In this document: positions 36,501-48,400 of the stretch, one piece after another | Numbering within the stretch: the first letter of the stretch is position 1 | How the letters are laid out: every line of letters starts with the position of its first letter | Origin: Onchocerca volvulus | Lineage: Eukaryota; Nematoda; Chromadorea; Rhabditida; Onchocercidae | Assembly (NCBI GenBank): GCA_000499405.2 | Contig: HG738139.1 | Location: forward strand, 11,370,616 to 11,434,615 | Direction of reading: 5' to 3' | DNA: 64,000 nt | Program-made: the position numbers and the translations under genes | Notes under the pieces: model-generated | Told to the model about the DNA's origin: nothing | Seen by the model: the letters and a program-made list of their open reading frames with translations, nothing else | The model's database searches: none

Positions 36501-36994
36501 TTCCGAACGCTTGGGCACCAACAACTTGGGTTGTAATACAGGGTTTGCGTGCCAGTGGTCAACATGAACTTGCTCGCCACATTGCCGAGAAATGGATCAA
36601 ACGAAATTATGGCATGTGGCGTGTTTCAGGTGGACGAATGTTTGAGAAGGTTAGCATTTTTGAAATCTGTGATTGAATCTGAGTTGTATATGTAAATCGA
36701 ACTAATTAGGTATGTGAGAATAATTGAAATTTCTTAAATTTTCAGTATAATGTTGCGTCACAAAACTATAATACAGCTGGAGGTGGTGGCGAATACGAAG
36801 TACAAGAAGGATTTGGATGGACTAATGGCGTTATCTTAGATTTGCTTCTCACATATGGACCTGATTTGAACTTCAAGTCGGATAATGATACACCTCTGAC
36901 AACAGATGAAGTATATGTTTGCTGTCAGGATCACCAGCAAATTCCTGGTGGTGTTACATCCACTGACATCCATACTGGTACCTTCACTAACTAA
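30540..36994 (+). CDS. tre: Trehalase (GH37), complete, eight exons
   Basis: Hydrolyses trehalose to two glucose units. Exons 30540-30870, 31743-31969, 34639-34832, 34968-35135, 35262-35495, 35724-35989, 36396-36649 and 36746-36994 join in phase into 640 residues. [11 protein letters not shown] opens the catalytic domain (about 79). The first trehalase signature is [15 protein letters not shown] (210-224), and the second is [10 protein letters not shown] (506-515). GPRPESY (about 327-333) and [18 protein letters not shown] (570-587) are also typical. By comparison with E. coli Tre37A the general acid is Asp365 and the base Glu574, both present. The residue before Asp365 is Arg where the family normally has Trp. 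The N-terminus has no signal peptide and carries ten consecutive Thr (21-30), suggesting a cytosolic enzyme, though an N-terminal alternative exon could exist. Intron 2 is 2.7 kb and the others are mostly short. The frame is open upstream of 30540, so an earlier start is not excluded. Confidence 0.95.
33721..34010. other. GC-richer island inside trehalase intron 2
   Basis: Contains an inverted repeat ATTCCGG (33898-33904) / CCGGAAT (33911-33917) and a CRE-like TGACGTCGTCA (33946-33956). It may be an intronic enhancer or an alternative promoter. No start codon in frame with exon 3 was identified. Confidence 0.3.
34030..34176. mobile_element. Candidate small MITE in trehalase intron 2
   Basis: A 126-bp segment (34041-34166) is flanked by direct repeats TAGTTTATTA (34030-34039 and 34167-34176). 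It carries subterminal inverted repeats GCATCAAGGTTTCAT (34046-34060) and ATGAAACCTTGATGC (34144-34158), a perfect 15/15 match. No coding content. It looks like a non-autonomous insertion with target-site duplication; the superfamily is unknown. Confidence 0.6.
34426..34520 (+). repeat. Short tandem repeat in trehalase intron 2
   Basis: TGCCGAAATTTCAATGCC and TGCCAAAAAATTTAC recur after about 55 bp (CAATGCCGAAATTTCATGCC, then AAAAAATTTAC). It lies 120 bp before exon 3. Confidence 0.65.
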
Positions 36995-39470
36995 TCAAAG
37001 TTTCTGGTAAACCAAAAATGTGAAACAGATATGTAGAAATACCACCACACCGTAGTTGTGTATTACATCATTCTTACAATGTATCTCGAAATCTTAAATT
37101 TTCAAAAAATTTCAGGGCCTATCACTTGAATTATTTAAAATACAAAATATTAAAAATTTAAGAGTTTTTTGATGGATAATCAAATGATAGTAATGAATTC
37201 GAGATACTTCGAATTTTGTCTTTTCAATGCAACGCAATTTGGATGAGAGGTGAATGTTAGTAATTAGATCATGATTAGATTGTTGGTTTAGAATAATGTG
37301 GAATAATTTTCAAAAAAAAAAAAAATCTTTTTATGGGATTTAGAAAATTCTTAGCTAAAATCTCTCCTCTCTGGAAATATCCAGTGTTTGGGATTATAAT
37401 CTTTTTGAGCAAATATACGAGTTCTACTGAACCATACACTATCTACCTTCTTAAAATCATATAGAAATACTTTTCAATCAAGTTTTCATATTTTCGGGTA
37501 CAATACTATTGCATTTGTTGTATAAGCACTGTCAGCAGTTTTATCTTACGGATTATCATCGATCATACTATCATGTATATCAGAAGTATATTATCCAGAA
37601 AACTGAGAGGAGAGATAGTATTATATTCTTAAAGACATTCTATCCGGGCAATTTTTTGTATTTTTCGCGTTGTTCGCTGCAAACTTAGAGTGTTTGCCAA
37701 GATTTGAAGTATTGCAGATTTCATATTGTATGCCTACCTTTCATTTAGTTTTGCATTGTTTGAAAATATAACGTTAGTGGTGATAATGTTCCGTGAACAC
37801 AATGAAAGCAATGCATTGACGAGAAAAAAAGCTCAGTTTAACAGATGAGAGGATAATAATGGAAGTAATAATAGTGTTAACAAAGCTTAATTTAGTGGAG
37901 CCAACAGAAGTATGATAACGATATTGTTAAAGAATTTCGAATAAACCAAGAATTAATTCCTAATCAAAGGAAAGTAATTTGCTGATGATTGAACAAATCT
38001 TTTTTTATTATCATTCATAATGATTCAAAAGTTATAATATATGTGGTACTTTTGCCGACTTCACTTTTAATTTATAAATGTTTCCATTTTAACAGCGATA
38101 ATTCTATAAAATGATTGGCACATTTAGACTATCTAACAATTTTGAAATTTTTTGAAATGTGAGGTCAAACATTAGTAGTTTTCAACCAGAAGAACGAATA
38201 TCAAAATAAGTTAGTAGACAGAAATTAATCTTTTTTAAAATTATCTGAAATAATGAATTGGATTGATATTCACTTTCCAGAACTTTTGGTATTAAGTTGC
38301 AATGATTTCGATTCATATAGGTTCAGTATTTAAGTGAGCCAGAAGATGAGTTGCGATAAGAGAAAACTAATAATTAGTAATGGTAATTAACAAAGCGAAG
38401 TATGGAAAACCACGAATTCAATGGAATTAGACGGATTCAAATCTTGCAAAATTTAGTGAAAATAGATTTATTTTTCCAGTTTCATCAACAGCATGAGTTT
38501 CGGTAATTGTCGTTTGTCGAATCCAATATAACATTATCAGTATCACGTGCATCACAATTATATTTTTAAGTCGAAAAGTTGATGAAATTTCGAATTTTTA
38601 GTTGAAGTAATTTCGCAAAATTTTAGATTATGGAAGTTCAAATTCCATTTCTAAGACATTTTTGAAATATATCATAATCAAAAGAATACACAAAAGTTGA
38701 AATGCTATCGGGAAGCATCGGAATCGAAACCATTCTTCTAGACAACCACATATCAAAGTTATTTTTGATTCCCCGCAAATTTCACACTATTCATAAATTC
38801 TATTCTTATAATTAATGATTTTATTTAAATTCAACAAATATTTTACTGTGCTGAAGTGAATAAACTAGATCAAAAAGTAAATATTTGCTAAAGTCGCTGA
38901 TATTTTGCTCAAAATCAAATCTTCTATTTATCAGTTTTCAAAATTTTGAAAAAAAAAATTGGGTTAAAACTTTTTGTTTTTAAGCAACAAATCCGAAAAT
39001 TATTCTCGTCACTGCAAGAATTCTTTTAATCCTGAAAGAAATTTATTTATCTTCTTCATTGAATACATTTGGGATTTCCCAGAATTTTCTAACCTGCTTT
39101 GCAAAGTTGTCATTACTGAAATCAAATTATTTAAATAACACGTTGATTGCATTAAGAAGAAACATCTGTAATGGTTGCGACTTTTTTTTTTTTGAAATTT
39201 TAAAATTTCATTTCATAATAATTTTAGCTTTTGTTTTAGGAATCATTTTGATTTATCCTATAAAAAATTTAGTGTATTTTTATTCTTTAATAGCTTTATA
39301 CTATTTTCCACAAATTCTTTGTTTTTTGTTTTTTTTTTTATTTTTGAAATTAAAAGCAACGAGCAAAAAGTTTTACCTTTACTCTCATTAGAAAGAACTT
39401 AATGATCTTATTGCATTTTAGCTGCTGAAGGTTATTATGACTACTTTCCTTTCTGCTCATGGCTTGAATT
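36995..39470. other. Region downstream of trehalase, no gene seen
   Basis: AT-rich DNA holding the trehalase 3' UTR. The first AATAAA I noticed is near 37940, so the poly(A) site is uncertain. A 110-codon plus-strand frame at 39059-39391 is Phe/Leu-rich low-complexity and not convincing. Confidence 0.35.
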
Positions 39471-39477
39471 ATGCTAA

Positions 39478-39740
39478 TACTAGCTGGACCAGGCCACGCG
39501 AGAGTGGTCAATCCAGTTAGTCCATAGGGCCCGGCAACGCTTTGCTTGTCTGTCTCCAACTAGTTTACATAGATAAAATGTCAATATTCGTTTGTTCAAA
39601 ATCTTAAATCTTCGAAAGTTTTTAAACACGAGCCTTATCTATATTAATTCAAAATCTCAGATATCGAAAAGTCCTAACCTATTGCTTTGAAATTTTGACA
39701 GAATCTTGCATTCGAATACGCTTATGAGTTTATTCACGTG
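39478..39740 (+). repeat. Dispersed repeat, copy 3
   Basis: An ACTAGCTGGACCAGGCC module with TAGGGCCCGG, ending CCAACTAGT, is followed by CAAAATCTTAAATCTTCGAA, TTTTTAAACACGAGCCTTAT and TTGCATTCGAATACGC. It matches 5705-5880 in the same order. Confidence 0.75.
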
Positions 39741-40261
39741 TTGCTGTAGCTCAGTCTGATTAAGTGGAAAAAAAGAAAAGAGAAGGAGCATATTTTCTAA
39801 TGTTGGAGAAAAAAAACTGATACTTTGTAATTTGATTTGTAGTTCAGTTGGATCGAAGATTGATTCTTGCTATTACGATTCGGCTAGGTCAGCAATAGGT
39901 GTGAGGAGGTATTTTATGTTTTGTATGACAGAGACGAATCCTGTTCAGAAAGATTTTATTGATTGATGAAGAGTGATTCTTCGTAACAAACAATCATCAG
40001 AGAATATCCAGGCAAAACTAATCACTAGGTTATTCTTTCCTTAGTCGTCGACAGAGAAGAATACTATTCAAGTGAATTGTCGGATTGTTGCTACTATTAC
40101 GTCTCTTTGAACTCTCGAACTGGAACCCTTGGAACTCCAAACTGTTGCTGTTGCTGCGTCGATCTTTGCGTTTATCTGTGAGTTGAGCCTTTTGGTGATA
40201 AACATGTTTGTCGTCACTTTTGAAATTGAAACTATTTCGCTCCATTTCATCTTTAGTATTT
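39741..40261. other. GC-richer region, possible transposon debris
   Basis: Less AT-rich than the flanks. Minus-strand frames rich in Lys, Arg, Ser and Asn (40030-40331) partly mirror the antisense of the Helitron N-terminus. I could not identify a gene. Confidence 0.25.
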
Positions 40262-40390
40262 CTCGATCAGCGTCAAACACGACTCTATGTTCAGCAGTCA
40301 TACGATTACAATCGTTTGCATTCCGGTACAACCCAACTGATGATTATAGTTTGAGCCCTCATGTTCTCATCGGCAAACTTCCTTGGTTTG
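40262..40390 (+). pseudogene. Fragment of a second Helitron N-terminus
   Basis: QRQTRLYVQQSYDYNRL in one frame, then TDDYSLSPHVLIG in the next, match the order seen in the 5.9-7.3 kb relic (QRQTRFHIQ, then TDDYSLSPHVPIG). A frameshift separates the two parts, and the similarity ends after GKL. It is on the opposite strand from the other relic. Confidence 0.65.
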
Positions 40391-41677
40391 TACAACGTAA
40401 GGACTTCGCAATAATATCCATAAATAAACCAATCGAATATGCATGTTCCAGAACTTCTTGTGTCTGAGCAGTGGTAACATTTGCAATTTCGGAATCAGAA
40501 TCATATTGTTTGGAATTAGGCATCTTTGCAGAATTTCGGAAAACAAAAAGTACATATGCTTCATTTTTTTTCACAAATTAATTTTCCCAGTTGTCTCTCC
40601 TAGTAAGTCTGTGTCTCTGTTTGACTCTTTGGTATCTGTTTGATTGAATGTTGAAACTTCACTTCATAATCATCCATACATATTTTCAAAATAGTAGTTT
40701 CTTTTCTGCTAGTTATTAAATTTAAGATATCTCATATGTCAGCATAAACATTTCGACTTATTTTTATTTTTTCTTTCCTCTTTTGTGCGGTCAAGATTTT
40801 CTTAATATGTTTCAACCATTTTTCGTTGGTTGATTCGAGAGTGCATATAGTTCAAGAAATTTGATTTTTTCCTTGATAATCCATAATTTGATTTTTGACA
40901 CTGTTGTTTTAGTTCATCTCGTAGTATTAGATGAATTCTTTTACTTCATTGAGGAGTTCCAGAATCTTTTCTTTCTTTGATTATGTTAATTTGGTTAGGT
41001 TGGTAGACATCCTGACTTACGGCACCATAAAATTGTCGGGAAATAATTTTGTGAAAGAATTACTTCGATTGAATTAGCTTCATCTGACAAGAGTGTTTTA
41101 GAAGATTAATCGATCCTAATGGATATATCGTATTGAATATGTACCTTTCGCGGAACAATTCAGGTGTTTCCAATAATACTAATATGCGATAATATCGAGA
41201 ACATTCTCGATACTTCTCGAATGTGCCATATATTTTGATATGGAGAAAATCTTTGCTAATCTATTTTTTCCATCAATATTAATATGGGATTACGGTATGA
41301 CTTCTTGCAAATTGTCAACAACAGCTTAATAATTGCTCTTCAGGCTTCTGAGATTTTTCGATGAAAGAAGAGATTATTTTCATTCCAATACCTTGAGAAA
41401 AGAAAAAAAAAGAAAAATATTTTTGGAATGAGAAATGAAACGAGAAATCTCATGGCCTTAATAATTGCTTGCGAATGTGACCGAAAATTAGTTTTTACTA
41501 ATTTTTTGGTTTTTCGTAATTTTAGTTTTATTTAATAGTTGGTAAATGCTTTCGGTAATTTTAATTTACTAAGTAATAAATGTAAGCTTTCCTTTTATTT
41601 CCAATATTTTGAAATAATTAGGAATTTCCATATTTTCAATAATCCATTTAAGAGATCAGAAGTCAAGCACAGGTGTC
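40391..41677. other. No confident gene; possible retroelement debris
   Basis: A minus-strand frame 40574-40359 (contains SKQYDSDSEIANVTTAQTQE) reads like protein but matches no family I can name. Further minus-strand pieces up to about 41060 are broken by stops. Decayed mobile DNA is likely. Confidence 0.25.
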
Positions 41678-41749
41678 GGTCCCGTGGTGTAGTGGTTAGC
41701 ACTCAGGACTTTGAATCCTGCGACGGGAGTTCAAATCTCCCCGGGACCT
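41678..41749 (+). tRNA. tRNA-Gln (anticodon TTG)
   Basis: 72 nt without intron. The acceptor stem GGTCCCG pairs with CGGGACC, and the discriminator is T. The D arm contains TAGTGGTTAGCA. The anticodon stem CAGGA/TCCTG encloses the loop CTTTGAA with anticodon TTG. The T arm is GGGAG-TTCAAAT-CTCCC. All stems pair fully, so the gene looks functional. The T run after it is short (TTT). Confidence 0.96.
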
Positions 41750-42206
41750 TTGTTGTTCACAATGGGAACCACTTTTTGAATCTCATCTATTCATATTTTC
41801 ATTTCATATATTCCTATTTCATTGATTGGTAAAATTGAGATATTTTATACTTTAAATATGATAGAATAATCAAGGTGTATTTATAACAGAAATTTATAGT
41901 ATTTCTCAGCCAAATGAATCATTTATCCACATCTTATCCTTTTTTAGTCTTATACAAAAGCCTTTATTCTCTCATCTTGCAATCTGCTCAAGCTTGCATG
42001 ATTCATCTAAAATGTTGTAAACCATGTTAATTGTCTGCATTGTTGCAAGGAACAAAGCTTTTATGCATTGATTGAAAGATTGTCTATCTCTTATCCTTTG
42101 TCCTGATAATCATTTTATCACAAATTGTAAGTCACTGTTCACTCATTCATTGCAAAATCAAGGATTATCGATATAAAAAGTAGCTTCAAGAATTCATCAG
42201 ATCGGT

Positions 42207-42295
42207 GGTACCATGATAGTTGCTCAGGTCAACTCTGGTACCATGATAGTTGCTCGGGTCAACTCTGGTACCATGATAGTTGCTCAGGTCAACTC
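42207..42295 (+). repeat. 30-bp minisatellite, three near-identical copies
   Basis: Units at 42207, 42237 and 42267 read GGTACCATGATAGTTGCTCA then GGTCAACTCT. The second copy differs by one base (CTCGGG). The near identity suggests recent expansion. Confidence 0.95.
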
Positions 42296-43604
42296 ACTTA
42301 ATTCTTCACGCAAATTACTTAACAGTCATTCAACTCACTTGACAATCAATCCTTTCATTTCAATCCAATTCGTCTATATTATTTAATCCATCTTTGCTAT
42401 AACCAAGAGATCAAATGCAATCGTGATATTACCTGAAAAAAAAGAAAAAAAAATCGTGATATTATTTTTATTCTATCTTATAAGATGAACGAAGAATCAA
42501 TTCTTTGCCAACCAATAAAACTTTTCTCATCAAAATTCATCTTTGTCACAATATAAAAAACTTCCCCAATATCATTCACTTTATTTTGTGTCAAATTCTA
42601 ACTGACAATAATTTTGAATTTAGTTTAATTTCAAATTTTGGACGATCAAATTGCAAATCCAAAAATAAGTTAAATTTGGGCTTTAAAGGATTTTAAACGG
42701 ATTGATTATGAAGTAGCTGTTTTCAAAATTTTCTCATCATGTGCTGACGAATTTTGACTACATATACGATGTGATATTTTGATAAAAAGAAAAAAAACTG
42801 TCGTCTTTTGGTTATTGGATTTTCAAAATCGAATGGACTTTTTACGGAAGTATTATTAACTATCAGACTCCGATTGGATTTTTGCAAACTAATTACTTAC
42901 TACACAAACGAAATATATTGGAAGTATCGATCAGTTAAGAAATTTACATTAGTGAAAGTGGATGACTTCTAAAATGATAAAATATTGGGAATAATAATAC
43001 TCATGATAGGGTTGAAAGATTCTGATTGATGAATGCTATAATCAATGATGATTGAAAATTTCATTTTAAATATCCGGTAAAAAATTTTTAGCAAAAATAT
43101 AGTTGATTGTTTGTCATGAATTAAACGGTATGGAATGCTTGATTCGAGCTTATATCATGTTATTACTAATTTCAGGTCAATTTACGATGTTTCTTATTCA
43201 AGTTATTGCTCCAAACAGATTTCTTGCCAGCAGAAAGTTCAGTAAAATATTCAATTCAACTAATAATAGCTCAATTAAAGAGTTTGAATAAATTTATGCC
43301 AATATTACAAAAATCTTGGATTAGTTCACAGTTAAATTGATATAAGTATTTTAAGAAATATAATCATATGCTGATTGTTATCAGATTGATTGTTATCAAA
43401 TCGTTGTATTTCAAAACGACTTAGTTTTGATTAGATTAATGATTCTGATAGCATTACTAAAGCACTTTTATGAATCATATGTCACTATCATTTCTATTTA
43501 TCACTAAATATCATTATCTTTCTTGAATTTAATTTGATTAATTCATTACTGTATGTATACATGTATGTTTTTGTATATATGTGTAAATAATAACTTGTTA
43601 ATTA

Positions 43605-43973
43605 AAATGTTGGCTATAAAATTAGTAAAATAAATAATTAATGGAATAGTAAGACTAATATTAAAATTAATATTATGTAAAACTTTATGTTAATGCAAAA
43701 TTATTGAAATCTGAGTACAGGGTTATAAAAACGTATAAATACAAAATACACATCCTAAACAAGTTTGCATTTTGGCCAACATTTTAATAAACAAATTATT
43801 TTATATTTGCTTATTTTTTATCATACATACTGATGAGAAAAAGGAGAAATGATAAATAAATTATTGAAGTGTTGGCATAAAATTAATAAATAATTCATAG
43901 AACATAAAAACCAATATTAAAATTAATGTTCAAAACTTAGGTGAGTACAAAATTTTTAAAATCTGATAACCTC
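43605..43973 (+). repeat. Diverged direct duplication (~120 bp unit)
   Basis: TGTTGGCTATAAAATTAGTA ... ACTAATATTAAAATTAAT ... TGAAATCTGA at 43605-43720 is echoed by TGTTGGCATAAAATTAATAA ... CCAATATTAAAATTAATG ... AAAATCTGA at 43868-43970. Confidence 0.6.
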
Positions 43974-45485
43974 TTTAAGACTCATTTTTGCATTTGAATA
44001 TAATAGATTTCTTATCATAGCTATAAGTCAACGATAGTTCGATGAGTTATCGATAAATTCAAGCAACATATTTTAATTTTGCAAAAAGATAATTTGCATA
44101 GATGCTTTTAATTTACTAATTTGGATCAATTCGAATTCATTTTTTTCCGTAAATTTCTTTTCATATTTTATTTGTAAAGAATTGTTATGAAAAAAGAATC
44201 CAATAAATTTGAATTACTCTGCAATTTTTCTTTAAATTTTTTGATCAAAATTTCATTTAACTTTCTAAAAAAAAATGTCCCAACTTTTTTTTTTTTTGTA
44301 AAAATTGTCTCAATTCTTCACATCATGAAACTGTCGCTAATAATGAATGAACTTGATCTGAGAGATGAAAAGAAAATAATCCAAGAATGGAGATGGTATT
44401 GGTACAAATAAGTGCTAAATTAATGATATCCATTGAAATATCGGTCAATGGTGTGAATGATCAGCGGGTTAGAGAATTTTTAGGGAGAAAAATGATGAAA
44501 ATTATTGTATTGATCATTAAAAATATAATTTCTATCTACATATTTCAATTTAAAAAAAAGGATCCATAATTACTTTACATTGTTCATTTCAAATAATTGT
44601 CAAATGACGCAATCATCGGTATCAACCCTTGAACTAATGAATTTTTTACAAAATTTCAATTCATCAATTGTTGGCCTAATTTCTTTATTTTAGTGACATT
44701 TGTTGAACATTATTTGAAAGCAACTCATACCAGTATTTTGTTATTTCTCGATCAATCCACCGTTCAGTTTAATCCGTCGTTTCATTTCTTGTCAAAAATC
44801 TACCTAACGGTTAACACCAACTTTTCCCGAAATCTTAAATCATTTGACTGTCACAAGTGCTACAAAAATGCAACATAGATTGATTGACAAAAATTTTACA
44901 TATTGCATAATACATTACTTCTAAAAAAAATATTAAATATTTTCCGCAATGTGTAAAATGATCTGATGTAAAATTAAAAAATTTAATTTAATACCATTTA
45001 ATTTCGAGTAATTATATTTTAAAACGAATGTCAATTCATGACACAGATAATAGTCTCAAATTTGGACAACAATTAAATCATTCCTTCATTCATACATTTG
45101 CCATTATACTTATTTTTTTTTTCTCGCAAAATTTATTTAATGTGTATTTCGTGTGCAATCCACATAACAAAATTTGATATTATGCAAAATTTAAATTTTT
45201 TTTTTTTTTTTGAAATAGTAATTTGGGAACAATTAAAATTACTCATTGACCTAAAATTCATTGTTCGTTACATTCTGATAAGCATTTTCTGTTCTCCAAA
45301 GATTTCTTCGAATTATTATCGTTATTGTATTTTGATACTGTTATTGTTAGAAAGTAACATATCGTAGCTTATTAAATATTCCAATGAAATTGTTTAAGAA
45401 TCGTTTAAAAAATGTTTCATTTTTTTTTCATTTTAAAATAAAATTTTAATTTTCATAAAGTTATAAGATTGAAATTTTTAGATAT

Positions 45486-48400
45486 ATGAGTGCTATAACT
45501 GCAATGATTATCATTTGCTGTTTGATAATTTCCGCAGCATTAACTGTAGTGATTATTCTGGTAACTATACCATCTGAAATTATCCAACTTGAATCGTATT
45601 ATCCGGAGATATGGACTGATCAGGAAGGTATTCATCAAGGAGTTTTCTTCTATCCGAACGAAGAAATACCATATAAGTTGAAAGATGATAAATTGGAAAA
45701 TTTATCAATGACTTCAACCATTGATACAGCTTCTAATATTACAATTTCAGCTATTAATAATATTACAGTAATCACAACAACTATTGTTGCTAATACATTT
45801 CCTGACAAAATATCTATGCCTATTTTAGAAAATGATGAGCTATCTTATCAGTCTTTAATATTTCCTAACACTACTGAATTGATGAAAATTCGGGAACCGA
45901 ATGATAATCGATCATCCGAAAGACAAAATACTGTAAATTCAAACACTTATATTGTTATGACAAAAAAGAAAAATGCAACATCAAATAATCGACGATCTGT
46001 GACAAAATCACAACATCATTCCATAGCTGACGAATCAAACTTTGTAACAAAATCTGTTACGCTGCGAACTTTACGACAAAATTTAGCAACTTTGAAGTTG
46101 CATCAACATATCGAACAGCTACCACTAAATGATGATGATTTAACGAATATTAAACGAAAAATGGAGCAAGCGACGCAAATGAAATTGCTACGTGAAGTGA
46201 CGTTTCCGAATAACGTAAAAGTGGTGGGATTAACAATGCAACGTGGACTTCTCTATGTTGCTACCAATGATGGTCAAATTACGATGATAAATCCGAAAAC
46301 TAACAAACAGGTATTGATTGATAATATCAGTTCTTTTTTTTTTTTTTCGGAGAAAAAAAAATCTATCTCAAAAACAGGTCAAATTTTTCCTAAGCAAAAA
46401 TATTGACTGGTTAATCCAATTATTAAAATTGGATTAATTTCTAAGTGAATACGTCATCGTTATAGAAGAGTAACTATATTTCATTAAGCAATGCCATTAT
46501 ATGAAAGTAATGATTGATGTTCGAAAGATTTCCTGAGAGTTCTCGAAAGTTTTAAGCAAATAGAGACGTTGGTAAAAGTGTTGTAATTAGAATAAAGTAT
46601 TTAACAAAATATGATCTTAATAATATATGTTGATTTTTTTAAATGATTTCAACATCATCACCGAAAAATGAAAAGGCAGCGCTGAATATTTGAATAACAT
46701 CAAAAAACAGTTAATTAAATATGATAAAATGAAGCAATTTAAAAAAATGATTAACAGAAAAAACAAATAAATCAAATAATTGATTGGGAATTTGTCACAA
46801 TTCTAAGAAAATAAAATTCACTTTAAACCATAAATGAGATAAAATTTTGTAATAATAACATTTCTCAAATCATATCATTAAGATTTAATTTCTTTACTGT
46901 ATTCGCTTCAAATATTTAGTGTAATATTTGTTACTTGTAATATAATTCATGTTTTTTGATATTTTGAAAAAAGTTTCGTTATAGTATTTGAATTATTAAA
47001 CTTTGCTCTAGAAATTGATCTTATTTTCCCTCAAAAAGAAACAAAGAAAAAAAAAACAAAACAAACGAATTTTCAAAAACTATCAAAATCGGAAAAATTT
47101 TATAAATAAAATAAGAATAGTGATCTAGAAAAATTACCTCTCAAATTCAATCAAAAAAAAACTTGAATTTTACTATAATATTGAATAGCACGATTTTTGT
47201 TCCTATTTTGGCAATTTTGATTTTTTTTTTAATTTACTGAATTTAAATATAGGCATAGCAATATCAAATTTGCATTTTATTGAACATAACTAGTTTTAAA
47301 ATCCAAAATATTACTGAAAGCGATAAATCATTAAATTATCATTTTAAATATTTTTATCTTACAAAGTTAAAATTAGTCACAATAATTGATGCAGAGAAGA
47401 AAATGTGAGGGAAAAAATTTGCTAACGTTTTATATTTGTATTGAAAATTTCACCAGTCATTAAATTGTTCCGGAAAATTTCAAAAATCCAGATTCTAATT
47501 TTGAATAATTAATTTAAAAAAAAAAACATTTGTTTTGTAAAATCGGTTAAAAATAGCAGCTTTTTCAGGTCGATATTATCAATATTAGTGATAAAATAAA
47601 TCGAATGACAGTTACACATAATGGTGATATTATTATCCTTAATGGTACTAATGTAATATCGTATCGAAATGCCAAGAAATACCGGGAGTTGGAATTGCCT
47701 ATAATTGGTAAAAGCTTATCTGCTTTTAAAAATGAGGTTATTACATTTTAATTTTCATTTCCTTCTTAATTATTTGCAATGTAATCATTTTTTATCTAAT
47801 ATAAAATTCAAGCTCTATTTATATTAAATGAATGATATAATAATTAAATGTTAAATGAATATTAGCCTAATTGTATAATATCGTTAATGAAAAATTTAAA
47901 TTCATAAATTTAACTTCGAACAAAAAATTAAAACTTGTGCAATTAAAGAATTCGAAAATAAAGTATTTTCAGAAATATTTTAATGAAGCATTTGAAATAT
48001 TAACTAGAACTGATGATTTTAAAATCTACTTATCAAATATCAAATAAAAGAATAGGAAGATTAGAGAAAGATTAAAGATAAATCTTTGTGATTATAAAAT
48101 TAACTGACAATTTAGAGATAAAATTTAAAAAAAAAAAACATTCATAAGAATGGTTCTAAATTGTCACTTTGAATATTTATAAAAATATTTCAAAATAGAA
48201 ATGAATGATATTTGAATGCTTCACTAATTAAATGAATATCAATAATAATCTCAGTTAAATTAATTTTTAAGCAATTTAAAATAAAAGTTTTAAAATGTCA
48301 TTTAATTTTTTTCCATTATATTCATTTCGGGTAATTTGAAATCGAAATGCTAAGGCATTTCGTTTATTTTAATTCTTGCTAATTTACAGATAGGCTTGGA

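Larger units (their letters stand above)
41750..45479. other. Intergenic, no gene seen
   Basis: AT-rich DNA containing the 30-bp minisatellite at 42207-42295 and a diverged duplication at 43605-43973. Several short open frames (43103-43291, 44693-44878, 45098-45367) have no supporting similarity. Confidence 0.4.
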
